Shown: piece after piece, positions 9,104 to 17,378 of the stretch
How the letters are laid out: each line of letters opens with the position of its first letter
Position numbering within the stretch: the stretch's first letter is position 1
Source of the DNA: Casimicrobiaceae bacterium
Lineage (GTDB): Bacteria; Pseudomonadota; Gammaproteobacteria; Burkholderiales; Casimicrobiaceae
Direction: 5' to 3'
Assembly: GCA_026646885.1 (NCBI GenBank)
Contig: JAPKHK010000002.1
Coordinates: forward strand, 300,381-364,380
DNA length: 64,000 nucleotides
Made by a program: the position numbers and the translations under genes
Notes under the pieces: generated by a model
The model's database searches: none
What the model was told of the DNA's origin: nothing
What the model saw: only the letters and a program-made list of their open reading frames with translations

Positions 9104-9649
9104 ATGGCTAGTCGGCGTGTTTACCAACTCCTTCTACTTGCCTGTGTGACCGGCTTGGCGCTGGTCATCGCCTTGGCGGCTGCGCTCTGGATGTACGAAG
9201 ACGTGCCCGAAGACATGCCGGCCACGCCGCGCCGGCAGGCGCAGGAAAAGCTGCCGCAATTCACCTTGCCGCTGCTGGGTGGGGGGGAACTCAAACGCGC
9301 GGACGTCGAGGGCAAGCCGGTGTTGGTCAATTTCTTCGCATCCTGGTGTCTGCCTTGCCGCGAGGAAATGCCGGTGATCGAGAAGGTCTCCAAGGAATAT
9401 CGGGCGAAAGGCGTGGTCTTCTTCGGTGTCGCCGTGGACGACACTGAAGCCAAAATGAAGGAATTCGTCAGTCGTTTCCAGGTCACCTTTCCGGTGGGTC
9501 TGGATCAAGGCGGCACCATCCAGAAAGGCTTTGGTGTCTACGGCTTGCCGACGACGTTTTGGGTCGATCGCACCGGCGCAATCCGCTATCTCCACGCCGG
9601 TCTGGTCAACGAGGAGTTGCTGCGCCATGAGTTGGACAAGATGTTGTAG
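9104..9649 (+). CDS. TlpA-like thiol-disulfide oxidoreductase
   Basis: 181 residues: N-terminal membrane anchor (residues 7-30) and a periplasmic thioredoxin-fold domain with the active site WCLPC (C82, C85) and the cis-proline loop GLPTTFWVD. TlpA/ResA/CcmG-type proteins reduce disulfides in apocytochromes or in copper-site proteins. It is the first of three such proteins in this run, next to SCO1 and PCuAC homologues, which points to copper-site or haem-c assembly. The next gene starts inside its 3' end. Confidence 0.9.
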   Translation: MASRRVYQLLLLACVTGLALVIALAAALWMYEDVPEDMPATPRRQAQEKLPQFTLPLLGGGELKRADVEGKPVLVNFFASWCLPCREEMPVIEKVSKEYRAKGVVFFGVAVDDTEAKMKEFVSRFQVTFPVGLDQGGTIQKGFGVYGLPTTFWVDRTGAIRYLHAGLVNEELLRHELDKML

Positions 9650-10139
9650 ATCCATTGCCTCGCTGGCCGTATTGCTACTCGGGTTGAGTGGCTGCGGCGA
9701 GGAGCCCAAACCGCTCCTGCAGGTGGGCGAAAAGGCGATTCCCTTCAGCGTCGACATGCTCGAAGGGGAGCCGTACCGGCTCGAGGATTTTGCCGGTAGG
9801 CCGATGGTCATCACTTTCATGGCGTCTTGGTGCCCGTGCTCCAACAACTCCATGCCACTTTTGCAGAGAACCGTCGCCGCGCACAAGGACGACCCGATTG
9901 TCTTCCTGCTGATCGGCATTCAGGACTCGCGCAAGAAGTGGGAGAAGTTCGTGCAGAAGTGGAATCGACCTTGTCCGGCGGGTTATGACAAGGGCGATCG
10001 GATCGCCAGAGCCTATGGTGTGCATGCGCCGCCCACCACGTTTTTCATCGATCGCCAGGGGGTGGTCAAGCGTGCCTTTTACGGTGACTTTTCCACCAAA
10101 CCCGACGAGTATCGGCAGTGGGTGAGGGAGCTTCTGTGA
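9627..10139 (+). CDS. TlpA-like lipoprotein with C-x-C active site
   Basis: 170 residues, start ATG 9627 within the preceding gene and 10 bp after a GAGGAG ribosome site. Signal peptide ends in a lipobox (LLGLSGC, C23), so the mature protein should be an outer- or inner-membrane lipoprotein. Thioredoxin fold with ASWCPCSNN in place of WCxxC, putting the cysteines at 69 and 71, and the cis-proline loop APPTTFFID. The one-residue spacing would change redox potential or create a metal site; the substrate is unknown. Its stop overlaps the CcdA-like start. Confidence 0.8.
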   Translation: MSWTRCCRSIASLAVLLLGLSGCGEEPKPLLQVGEKAIPFSVDMLEGEPYRLEDFAGRPMVITFMASWCPCSNNSMPLLQRTVAAHKDDPIVFLLIGIQDSRKKWEKFVQKWNRPCPAGYDKGDRIARAYGVHAPPTTFFIDRQGVVKRAFYGDFSTKPDEYRQWVRELL

Positions 10140-10837
10140 TGGGCGCGGGTGACGCGGTCTGGGGTGGTTTCACCGCCTTCTTTTCGATTTGGCAGCTCTG
10201 CATCCTACAGTTCAGCCCCTTTTTTTTGGCTTTCATCGTCGGGGTCTACCTCGTGACTCCCGGACAGGCGGCGCCACCCCGGGTCTTTCCCTGGACGCTT
10301 TGGCCCTGCCTCGCGTGGGCGGCGAGCTTTACCTTGTTCTATTCGCTGCTGATCGCTTCCGGCTTGCCGGCAAGCCGCCTGTTGATTGCCCGGCTGGACA
10401 CTCTGCGCATCATGGCGGGCGTCTTCATTCTGCTAGTGAGCCTACAAATCTTTTTCACTGGGCGCATCGCGGGTCTGGCACGGTGGCATGGCACGGCATG
10501 GCTTTCATTGGTTGCGTTTGGGCTGGGGATCGCTTTCGCGCTGATGTACTCGCCCTGCATCACCCCCATGCTGTCCGACATTCTGGCCATCGCCACACAG
10601 CGCAGCACGGCGCCGCGCGGCTGGTATCTCGCTTTCTTCTATGGTCTGGGCACGTGCCTTGCCATGGTGCTGTTTTCGCTCCTTGCGCTCGAGTTCTTGC
10701 GCCGAAGCGCGGGCGCGTGGCGTCGTTCCCGCCTGCTGGCGGACATTTGCGCGTTGGTGCTGCTGTCGCTGGCGATCTTGAACATCACCGGTTTGATGAC
10801 CCTCTACAAGGCTTTCGCGCTGGGGTTTGCGCTGTGA
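10139..10837 (+). CDS. CcdA/DsbD-like membrane electron carrier
   Basis: 232 residues with about six membrane helices, resembling CcdA, which carries electrons from cytoplasmic thioredoxin to periplasmic TlpA/CcmG-type proteins. The second CcdA signature is present as MYSPCITPML (C140). The first is altered: where CcdA has SPCxxP, this protein reads FSPFFLAF, with C21 six residues earlier. Start ATG 10139 (or the adjacent GTG 10136) follows GGGAG at 10126-10130. The stop overlaps the next small gene as GTGA. Because the two-cysteine pair is not canonical, electron transfer ability is a guess. Confidence 0.75.
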   Translation: MGAGDAVWGGFTAFFSIWQLCILQFSPFFLAFIVGVYLVTPGQAAPPRVFPWTLWPCLAWAASFTLFYSLLIASGLPASRLLIARLDTLRIMAGVFILLVSLQIFFTGRIAGLARWHGTAWLSLVAFGLGIAFALMYSPCITPMLSDILAIATQRSTAPRGWYLAFFYGLGTCLAMVLFSLLALEFLRRSAGAWRRSRLLADICALVLLSLAILNITGLMTLYKAFALGFAL

Positions 10838-11073
10838 AATCAGCTGTCTCGCGCCAGACACTGCCAGGCGGCGCGCTCGACCGGCGTGCGGCTCTGCCGC
10901 CTGGCGCGAAATGGCAGGTGCTCGGTGTGGTGACACTGGCCTTGAGCGCCCTGGTGGCCTTGCTGGCGCAAGTGCTGGGTTTTGAACTCGATCCCTTTTA
11001 TGGGCTGCTCGCGGCGGCGGGCTCGGGCTTGGTGGTTTTGGGCACCGTCCGTAGGCGGCGGGCACGCGGATGA
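10834..11073 (+). CDS. small two-helix membrane protein
   Basis: 79 residues from GTG 10834, which overlaps the CcdA-like stop as GTGA. It has two predicted helices (VLGVVTLALSALVALLAQVL and a second around GLLAAAGSGLVVLGTV) and a basic C terminus (RRRRARG). It shares no motif I recognise. Its stop overlaps the SCO1 gene as ATGA, and the unbroken chain of overlaps is the main evidence that it is a real gene. Confidence 0.6.
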   Translation: MKSAVSRQTLPGGALDRRAALPPGAKWQVLGVVTLALSALVALLAQVLGFELDPFYGLLAAAGSGLVVLGTVRRRRARG

Positions 11074-11759
11074 TCCCGCTTGTGCTCGGCGCCAAGCATC
11101 GGGCTCTGCTTCTCGGGCTGGCCGTCATCATCGCGGCGTCGATTGTGCTTGCCTGGAAGCGGGGGCAGGAGCCGCTGCTTCCAGTGCCCGAGGACATCAA
11201 ACACTATGTCTATTGGCAGGCAAGCGAATTGACCGACCTGGATCTTCGGCGCAGCGGCGATCAGCCGTTGCGCCTGAGGCAATTGCAGGGGCAATGGGTA
11301 TTGCTGTTTCTGGGCTACACTCATTGCCCGGACGTTTGCCCAGGCACTTTGGCGGTGGTGGCCGAGGCCTGCAAGTTGATCGATCAGGGCGCGGGTGGGG
11401 TCTCTCCGGTGCAGGGGCTCTTCGTGTCGGTCGACCCGCAGCGCGACACGCCAGAGCGTCTGGCGGAGTATGTGGCATACTTTCATCCGCGATTCCTCGG
11501 GGCTACCGCCAAGCCGGAAACGCTCGAGGAGTTGGCGCGCACACTTGGAGCACCGTTCATCGTTCAAGCGGCAGAAGGTGGGTCGGCGACGGGAAACTAC
11601 CAGGTCGCTCATAGCGCCACCGTGTTTGTGATCGATCCGCGGGGGCGGTTGTTCGCGCGCTTTCCGCCCCCGCAAGACCCCGTGGAGATGGCTGCGGCGT
11701 TCCAGAAAATGCGTGCGTATTATCAGCAGAAGGCAGATCGGCGATGGGTTCTATTTTGA
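11070..11759 (+). CDS. SCO1/SenC/PrrC copper chaperone
   Basis: 229 residues: N-terminal anchor (about 12-28) and a thioredoxin-like domain with the copper ligands C86 and C90 in THCPDVCP and the distal histidine H181 (VAHSATVFVID). SCO proteins deliver copper to, or reduce cysteines of, the CuA site of terminal oxidases and N2O reductase. It is overlapped by the PCuAC gene (start inside its last 16 bp). The SCO1-PCuAC-TlpA combination is the known partner set for CuA assembly, but no oxidase or nos gene lies in this window. Confidence 0.92.
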   Translation: MIPLVLGAKHRALLLGLAVIIAASIVLAWKRGQEPLLPVPEDIKHYVYWQASELTDLDLRRSGDQPLRLRQLQGQWVLLFLGYTHCPDVCPGTLAVVAEACKLIDQGAGGVSPVQGLFVSVDPQRDTPERLAEYVAYFHPRFLGATAKPETLEELARTLGAPFIVQAAEGGSATGNYQVAHSATVFVIDPRGRLFARFPPPQDPVEMAAAFQKMRAYYQQKADRRWVLF

Positions 11760-12238
11760 GGCGTGCCTTGACTTGCGGGCTCCTATCATGGGTCGCGGCG
11801 GCGTTTGCCCAAGACGCTGCGGTACAAGTTTTGGATCCTTGGGTGCAGGCCGCGCCGCCGCAAGCAAAGGTGCTTGCCGCATATCTCGAGTTGCGTAGTA
11901 CCGGCACCGAGGCGCGTACGCTGCGCGGCGCGTCGAGCCCCGCCTTCGAACGTGTGGAGATCCATCGCACCGTCATCGCTAACCAGATCGCGCGCATGGA
12001 GCCCGTTACGCAGCTGGAGATTGCGCCGGGGAGCAGTCTGCGCATGCAACCGGGAGGGCTCCATCTCATGCTGATCAACCCGCGCCAGCGCTTGCAGGCT
12101 GGGGATAGCGTGAGCCTGTCGCTGCAATTCAAGAACGGTGGCACGGTTGCCGTCTTGGCCAAAGTGCGCGCCCCCATGGTGGCTAGCGCGGCGGCCAAGA
12201 AGCACGATCACGGAGAGCACGGTGCCCATGCCCATTGA
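11744..12238 (+). CDS. PCu(A)C periplasmic copper chaperone
   Basis: 164 residues with a signal peptide cleaved near AFA-QD. The family's copper motif is intact and correctly spaced: H74, M85 (ten between), H107 and M109 (HxM). A histidine-rich tail (HDHGEHGAHAH) offers extra metal binding. PCuAC delivers Cu(I) to oxidases together with SCO1, encoded immediately upstream with a 16-nt overlap. The following TlpA-like gene also overlaps its 3' end by 11 nt. Confidence 0.92.
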   Translation: MGSILRRALTCGLLSWVAAAFAQDAAVQVLDPWVQAAPPQAKVLAAYLELRSTGTEARTLRGASSPAFERVEIHRTVIANQIARMEPVTQLEIAPGSSLRMQPGGLHLMLINPRQRLQAGDSVSLSLQFKNGGTVAVLAKVRAPMVASAAAKKHDHGEHGAHAH

Positions 12239-12737
12239 CCCGGCGGGTCGCCGGGCCGTTCTCGGCATCCTCGGGCTGCTGCCGGTGCTTGCCTTGATCG
12301 GCTGTGGGGAGCGTTCCGGGCAGCCCGGAGCGGAAGCCGCTGCCGACTTCGAACTCGAGCTTTTCGCCGGCGGACACTTCAAAATGGCGCAGCATCGCGG
12401 CAATGTGGTGGTCATCAATTTCTTTGCCTCCTGGTGCGTATCCTGCGGCGAGGAGTCGCCCATGTTGGAACGGGTCGCGAAGGAATATCAAACGAAGCCG
12501 GTGCGCTTCGTGATGGTGGCGGTCGAGGATACCGAGGCCAAGGCGCGCGAGTTTCTCGACAAGCGCGGCGTGTTCATACCCGCGGGTTTGGATAAGACCG
12601 GGAGTATCAAAACGGCCTATGGCATTTATGGCATGCCCACGACTTTTTTCGTAGATCGCAAGGGGCAAGTGAGCTACATGCACGCCGGCGCCATCGGCGA
12701 GCAATTGCTCAAAGCGGAAATCGACAAGCTGCTCTAG
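12228..12737 (+). CDS. TlpA-like thioredoxin lipoprotein
   Basis: 169 residues from ATG 12228, inside the end of the PCuAC gene. Lipobox LALIGC puts the lipidated cysteine at 26. Thioredoxin domain with WCVSC (C70, C73) and cis-proline loop GMPTTFFVD. It closely resembles the TlpA-like protein at 9104 in its second half (EDTEAKAREF / DDTEAKMKEF), so the two probably arose by duplication. It is the last gene of the overlapping block; 34 bp separate it from the binding-protein gene. Confidence 0.9.
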   Translation: MPIDPAGRRAVLGILGLLPVLALIGCGERSGQPGAEAAADFELELFAGGHFKMAQHRGNVVVINFFASWCVSCGEESPMLERVAKEYQTKPVRFVMVAVEDTEAKAREFLDKRGVFIPAGLDKTGSIKTAYGIYGMPTTFFVDRKGQVSYMHAGAIGEQLLKAEIDKLL

Positions 12738-12771
12738 CGCTCATGGCCGTCGACAACGCAAGGAGGGTGAC

Positions 12772-13974
12772 ATGGAGCACGGCTGCATGAGCCTGCGCCA
12801 AACCGCATGGGTGGTCTTGTTAATAGGGGGAGTGTTGCTGGCAACCGGCTGTTCGAAGCGGGAGGAGGCACCGCGCCAGGAGCCTGCCGCGCGCTTGGAC
12901 GGGCCGGTGAAGATCGGCGTAGTGGGGCCACTCAGCGGTGACGAGGCGCATTACGGCAGTAGCGTGCTCAGCGGAGTGCAAGCCGCGGTCAAGCGCGTCA
13001 ACGCCCAAGGGGGGATCGCCGGTCACCCGGTGGAGGTTCTCTTTTTCGACGACGCAAACAAGATCGAACAGACCGACGTGATCGTCAAGGATTTCATCAT
13101 CAAGAAGGCTGCGGCGATTTTTGCGGCGCCGACCGGCGCTTCGACGTTTGCGCCCATTCACTTGGTTACTGACGCGCGTATTCCGTTTTTCTCCGTGGGC
13201 ACGCGCCGGCATCTCAAGGGGAGCGGCGCCTATGTGTTCCGGCTCGCCGTTCCCGACGAAACCGCAACCGAGGCGCTGATCACGCACGCGGTGCAAGGGC
13301 TTGGCTTTCGGCGTTTTGCCCTGGTCACTGCGGCCGACAATGACTATTCGCTCGACCTGAGCGCATCGTTCTACCGCGCGATCATCAAGACGGGGGCGAG
13401 CGTCGAAGTGCGGGCCGACACTTATGACACGCTGACAGGCGCTCACGAACTCGGCGCCGTGGTCGCGGCCTTGAAGAGAAGCCCTGCGCCCTTGCAGGCG
13501 GTGGTCTTCACCGGGGCCGCCGGCGAAGCCGTTCAGCTTGCCGCGGCGCTCAAGAAGGCCGGCCTCAAGCTGCCCATCTTGGGTGGCGAAGATCTTTTCG
13601 TGCCCGAGCTCTTGGGCGGCGGAGAAGATATGGCGGGCACATTGCTCTATGGGAGCTTCACCACCGAGTCGAAAACGCCGCAGATGCAGAAGTTCCTGGA
13701 GGACTATGGGCAACAGGGTCCGGATCGCTTTGCCGCCCTGGCTTATGATGGCGTCATGCTCCTGGCGGCGGCCATCGCCGATGCGGGGAGCACCGATGCC
13801 GCGAAAGTGCGCGAAGCCATGCTCAAGCGCCGCGACTTCCTAGGCAGTACCGGGAGTACCGCATTTTCACCGGATAACCTGCCGCTCAAGCGCCCCTATC
13901 TATTCCGCGTGGAAAGCGCGCCGAGTGGTGCGCGCTTCGTTCTGCAGGCGCCGAACTCGCCGGCGTCAAATTGA
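12772..13974 (+). CDS. orphan Leu/Ile/Val-type substrate-binding lipoprotein
   Basis: 400 residues with a lipobox (LLATGC) and a type I periplasmic-binding fold (Peripla_BP_6: KIGVVGPLSGDEAHYG, QGGIAGHPVEVLFFDDANK). A good AAGGAGG ribosome site precedes ATG 12772. Such proteins normally capture amino acids or aromatic acids for ABC import, but no permease or ATPase gene is near it. Sitting between TlpA-like and cytochrome b genes, it may act as a sensor or as a partner of a distant transporter. A weak hairpin follows the stop. Confidence 0.85.
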   Translation: MEHGCMSLRQTAWVVLLIGGVLLATGCSKREEAPRQEPAARLDGPVKIGVVGPLSGDEAHYGSSVLSGVQAAVKRVNAQGGIAGHPVEVLFFDDANKIEQTDVIVKDFIIKKAAAIFAAPTGASTFAPIHLVTDARIPFFSVGTRRHLKGSGAYVFRLAVPDETATEALITHAVQGLGFRRFALVTAADNDYSLDLSASFYRAIIKTGASVEVRADTYDTLTGAHELGAVVAALKRSPAPLQAVVFTGAAGEAVQLAAALKKAGLKLPILGGEDLFVPELLGGGEDMAGTLLYGSFTTESKTPQMQKFLEDYGQQGPDRFAALAYDGVMLLAAAIADAGSTDAAKVREAMLKRRDFLGSTGSTAFSPDNLPLKRPYLFRVESAPSGARFVLQAPNSPASN

Positions 13975-13981
13975 TGTTTAT

Positions 13982-14006
13982 CAAGGAGTCGCGAACCCGC
14001 TCCTTG
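13982..14006 (+). terminator. possible hairpin after binding-protein gene
   Basis: CAAGGA at 13982-13987 pairs with TCCTTG at 14001-14006, with an inner GCG/CGC pair. There is no U-rich run after it, so it would be a weak or Rho-assisted terminator at best. Confidence 0.3.
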
Positions 14007-14140
14007 TGAAGCCGCCAAAACGCCCCCATCGTGTCGACAGCGGCCCTGGACTCGGGTAGGCTCGAACGCAGTTCGGGCGGGACACCGTGCCTTGTTTGTA
14101 CGCGGGGGCGGCCGCGCAAGTATTCATGGGGATTGACACG

Positions 14141-14848
14141 ATGACGACGTTGGTGAAAGGGGTCAAACACGGCTGTTATCTCTTGGCGTTCATGCTGGGC
14201 GCCATTTCCACAGCCGGGGCGGCGCTGAGCCAGCCGACTTCGCAGGGGGCCAAACTCAATGATCGTGACGAGATGGTGCTGGTTCCCGCCGGCAAGTTTG
14301 TCTTCGGCCGCGGCTTGAGCAAAAAGGAAGTCGAGTTGCCAGCGTTCCTGATCGATAGGCACGAGGTCACCAACCGAGAATTCGCGCGCTTCAACCTCGA
14401 CCACAAGTTCGAACCCGGCACCGAGAACATGCCCGCCACCATGGTTTCGCAGATCGACGCAACCAACCACTGCGAGGCGGTGAATAAGCGTTTACCCACG
14501 GAGATCGAGTGGGAGAAGGCCGCTCGAGGAACCGATGGACGTGAGTACCCCTGGGGTAACGACTTCGACCCGGAGGCGGCCGTCACCGGGGAGACCGATT
14601 TCCGCGGGCATCCGCCGCAACCTCTGGAAGTGGGTTCGCGCTCCAAGGGCAAGAGTCCCTTTGGCGTACTCGATATGGCCGGAAACGTCTGGGAATGGAC
14701 GGGCAGCAACGAAGGACGCTATTTCGTGCTGCGCGGCGGCTCGTTTTTCGAAGATCGGGGCTACGCTACCACTACCAGCCGGCTCTTGAGCATTCCCAAC
14801 GATAGTAAAGACTACGTCGGCTTCCGCTGCGCCAAGCCTGCCAAATAG
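14141..14848 (+). CDS. SUMF1/formylglycine-generating-like domain protein
   Basis: 235 residues: signal peptide (cleavage near TAGA-AL) followed by an FGE-sulfatase fold. Recognisable segments: MVLVPAGKFVFG, IDRHEVTNREF, RLPTEIEWEKAARG, YPWGNDFD, DMAGNVWEWT, FVLRGGSFFED and YVGFRCA. The cysteine pair needed for oxygen-dependent formylglycine formation is not evident, so it is probably a structural or binding member, as in the NirV and related proteins found with respiratory genes. ATG 14141 is chosen for its compact signal peptide; ATG 14126 is in frame. It lies 46 bp before the cytochrome b gene. Confidence 0.8.
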   Translation: MTTLVKGVKHGCYLLAFMLGAISTAGAALSQPTSQGAKLNDRDEMVLVPAGKFVFGRGLSKKEVELPAFLIDRHEVTNREFARFNLDHKFEPGTENMPATMVSQIDATNHCEAVNKRLPTEIEWEKAARGTDGREYPWGNDFDPEAAVTGETDFRGHPPQPLEVGSRSKGKSPFGVLDMAGNVWEWTGSNEGRYFVLRGGSFFEDRGYATTTSRLLSIPNDSKDYVGFRCAKPAK

Positions 14849-14894
14849 CGCCCCTAATGCCCCCGCGGCCGCAGAAGTCGCGGGGAGACTGCCC

Positions 14895-16070
14895 ATGAAT
14901 GTCAAACAGTATCACTGGCACCATTTCTTCGGCGGCATTGCTCTGTGCCTGCTGTTGGTGCAACTCTTCTCTGGTGTCGTGCTGGCGTTTTTTTATTCGC
15001 CCCAGCTCAAAGAAGCTTATGCCAGCGTACAGTACCTCTACAATGAGCTAAAAGCGATTGCCTGGGTACGCGACGTGCATCGATGGGCGGCGCTCTTCTT
15101 GTGCCTCGCCGTGCTGATGCATCTCGTGCGCAGCCTATTGCGCAAGGATTTCCTCAATCGAGACCGCCAGACTCTTTGGCTCACCGGCGCGCTGGCGTTG
15201 GTGCCCCTGATGGGTTTTCTGATCACCGGCATGATTCTGCCCTGGGAGTGGCGCGGCTATTGGTTCATGGAAATGGTGCCGAACTACACAGCCGAAATCC
15301 CGCTCATCGGACCCGCACTGAGCCAGTTTCTGCTCGATGCGTTTAGTCTCAATCGCGCCCTGATCGTTCATGTGGTGCTACTGCCGGTGCTCACCTTGGT
15401 GCTGATCGACATCCACGCGCTGGGGCGTATACGCAAGCGCCTAGGGGGGTTGTCACTGTATTTGGTGGAGCATGGACTGCTCGCCTTACCCTTCCTGGCG
15501 GCGGTGGGCTTGCTGGCTCTGGTGCTGCCTATGCCCTCGCAGGATCCGGCCATCGTTCCCATGCCGCTCGAGGGCGAGCGCATTCCGATGGTGGAATGGT
15601 TCGTCCTGATCTTTTACGCGCCCTATCTTTATTTCAAAGGCTTTTGGGCGAATTTTTTCGGCGTCTATTTGCCTTTTGCGGCCTTGTTCGTTCTGGCAGC
15701 TCTGCCCTATTGCTTCCGTCGCGCCAAGATGCGCCGAGAAGGCGGCCCGGGGCATCCCGTGCCCTCGCTCAAGGACCACCTCGCTGCACTACCGTCCATG
15801 GCGCCCCTGCGCGAGCGATTGGGACCGCGCCTACTGGGCAAAGTGCTCGGCGCGGTGACGGTGAGCCTCGTGGCGGTTGCGATCTTTGCGCCGTCTTATG
15901 CCGTGCTTTATCCCTCGCCCACCATGGGCTGCAACTCCTGCCACAATATCAGTGCTGGCAATCGCATGGGCCTGCCGCCGGATACCTACAAAGACCGGAC
16001 GATCAATCCCAACCTCAAGGACAACACGTTCATGGTCGAACACTGGTTCTATCCGCAGGTGGTATGGTGA
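14895..16070 (+). CDS. cytochrome b with C-terminal haem-c motif
   Basis: 391 residues. The N-terminal half is a four-helix cytochrome b6-type domain with both haem-b histidine pairs: H62/H76 and H159/H174. More helices follow (about 191-212, 234-272 and 318-338), then a short periplasmic tail with CNSCH (346-350), a canonical haem-c site. Ribosome site GGGGAGA precedes ATG 14895. This b/c fusion could pass electrons from quinol to the periplasm without a separate cytochrome c1. No Rieske iron-sulfur gene is adjacent. The stop overlaps the following lipoprotein gene. Confidence 0.85.
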   Translation: MNVKQYHWHHFFGGIALCLLLVQLFSGVVLAFFYSPQLKEAYASVQYLYNELKAIAWVRDVHRWAALFLCLAVLMHLVRSLLRKDFLNRDRQTLWLTGALALVPLMGFLITGMILPWEWRGYWFMEMVPNYTAEIPLIGPALSQFLLDAFSLNRALIVHVVLLPVLTLVLIDIHALGRIRKRLGGLSLYLVEHGLLALPFLAAVGLLALVLPMPSQDPAIVPMPLEGERIPMVEWFVLIFYAPYLYFKGFWANFFGVYLPFAALFVLAALPYCFRRAKMRREGGPGHPVPSLKDHLAALPSMAPLRERLGPRLLGKVLGAVTVSLVAVAIFAPSYAVLYPSPTMGCNSCHNISAGNRMGLPPDTYKDRTINPNLKDNTFMVEHWFYPQVVW

Positions 16071-16591
16071 AAACTCTTCTACCGGGGCGCGACCGCAGGA
16101 CGGGTTTCGCGGCCCGGATCCTGAACGCCTGCGGCGCGCTGGCGTTTCTTCTCACCTTGGCGGCGTGCGGCGCCGGCGAGCCGGCGGAGTCGCCGGAGGC
16201 GGTGGCCAAGCGCTTCTATGACTTGATCAGCGCATCCAAAATCGAGGGCGGCAGCACGCCGGCGAGCGAAGCTTACAAACTCACCACCGGACCCGCGGTG
16301 AATTTGCATCCCAATCAGTTCTTGGAGATCATCAAGAACTACCCCCCGGACTTCAAAGTAGAAGTGGGTAAGGCGCAAATCAAAGGCAATCAGGCTCTGG
16401 TGGCGATCAGCTTCAAAATGCCTTCCAGTTTCGGGGGCGATTATGAGGTGAAGCAGCAACTGCCGTTGGTGCTGGATGCTGCCAGTAACACCTGGAAGGT
16501 TGATTTCACCGGCGACACCTACGGCATGCAAAAGGACGATGCCATTGCCGAAAGCAAAGGCGCACCGGCCGCGAAGCAAGAGAGTAGGTGA
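16064..16591 (+). CDS. small lipoprotein between two cytochrome b genes
   Basis: 175 residues from ATG 16064, which overlaps the cytochrome b stop. A twin-basic N terminus, a hydrophobic segment and lipobox LTLAAC are followed by an NTF2/DUF4878-like small alpha-beta domain (EAVAKRFYDLISASK near the start). A function cannot be assigned; the fold commonly binds small ligands or forms scaffolds. Tight overlap on both sides with cytochrome b genes suggests that it is a structural subunit or assembly factor of the same complex. Confidence 0.7.
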   Translation: MVKTLLPGRDRRTGFAARILNACGALAFLLTLAACGAGEPAESPEAVAKRFYDLISASKIEGGSTPASEAYKLTTGPAVNLHPNQFLEIIKNYPPDFKVEVGKAQIKGNQALVAISFKMPSSFGGDYEVKQQLPLVLDAASNTWKVDFTGDTYGMQKDDAIAESKGAPAAKQESR

Positions 16592-17211
16592 TGTCCGCGG
16601 CGCCCCGCATCGCCGAGCGTCTGCACCAATACTGGCAGCAGAAAAAAGCAAAGCCGATCCCGGCTCACGTCAACTTCTTTTATTGCTTTGGCGGGCTTTC
16701 GCTGTTTCTTATCCTTTTGCAGTTGGCCACCGGCGCGGCAATGTGGTTCTTTTATGAGCCGGAGCCGGGCAAAGCCTATCAGAGCCTGATCGTGTTGAGC
16801 ACGCAGGTGCCTTTGGGTTGGCTGCTGCGCAATCTGCACCGCTGGGGATCAACGCTGTTGCTGGCGACCGTGTTCTCCCACATGGTCATCGTGTTTTATC
16901 TCAAAGCCTTCCAAAGCCCCCGACAATTTACCTGGCTGACTGGGGTTTTCCAACTCCTGCTGGTCTTCCTGCTCGTCGCCACCGGTTTGCTACTGCCTTG
17001 GGATTGGCGCTCTTATTGGTCCTTTGCCATGTGGGTGGACTACTTCGGAACCTGGTTCGGGGGAGAGCAATTGCAGAAGGCGGTGCTCGACCATTTCACC
17101 CTGCAGATTGCCTACTACGCGCACATTCTCGCCATTCCCCTCGCTCTGGCCGTTTTTCTGCTCTTTCACTTCCGGATGGTGCGCAAGTACGGCATCTCCG
17201 AGCCGCTGTAG
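16591..17211 (+). CDS. b6-type cytochrome b (second subunit)
   Basis: 206 residues, four membrane helices, with haem-b ligands H83/H97 and H178/H193; the spacing of 14 residues between the second pair is that of b6 rather than mitochondrial-type cytochrome b. Starts at ATG 16591 (GTG 16588 also possible), overlapping the lipoprotein stop. Sequence around the first haem pair (LLRNLHRWGSTLLLATVFSHM) parallels that of the cytochrome b at 14895, so both may belong to one bis-cytochrome b complex. A GC-rich hairpin follows. Confidence 0.85.
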   Translation: MSAAPRIAERLHQYWQQKKAKPIPAHVNFFYCFGGLSLFLILLQLATGAAMWFFYEPEPGKAYQSLIVLSTQVPLGWLLRNLHRWGSTLLLATVFSHMVIVFYLKAFQSPRQFTWLTGVFQLLLVFLLVATGLLLPWDWRSYWSFAMWVDYFGTWFGGEQLQKAVLDHFTLQIAYYAHILAIPLALAVFLLFHFRMVRKYGISEPL

Positions 17212-17218
17212 CCCGCCA

Positions 17219-17240
17219 GGCGCGCTTGTTTCGACGCGCC
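17219..17240 (+). terminator. GC-rich hairpin after cytochrome b6-like gene
   Basis: GGCGCG (17219-17224) pairs with CGCGCC (17235-17240) around a 10-nt loop, 7 bp after the stop at 17211. No T-run follows, so this is only a candidate terminator. Confidence 0.35.
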
Positions 17241-17378
17241 CGTCTCAATACACTGCCGACTTGAAGCGTTCGCCATCTTGGCGGACGGGTGCCGGCGATT
17301 GCCAAGAGTCCCCTGCGTTGTCGCGGTTGAATGGGTCCGCTGGCCGGCGCGAGATCTTTCCGACGCTAACATTTGACG

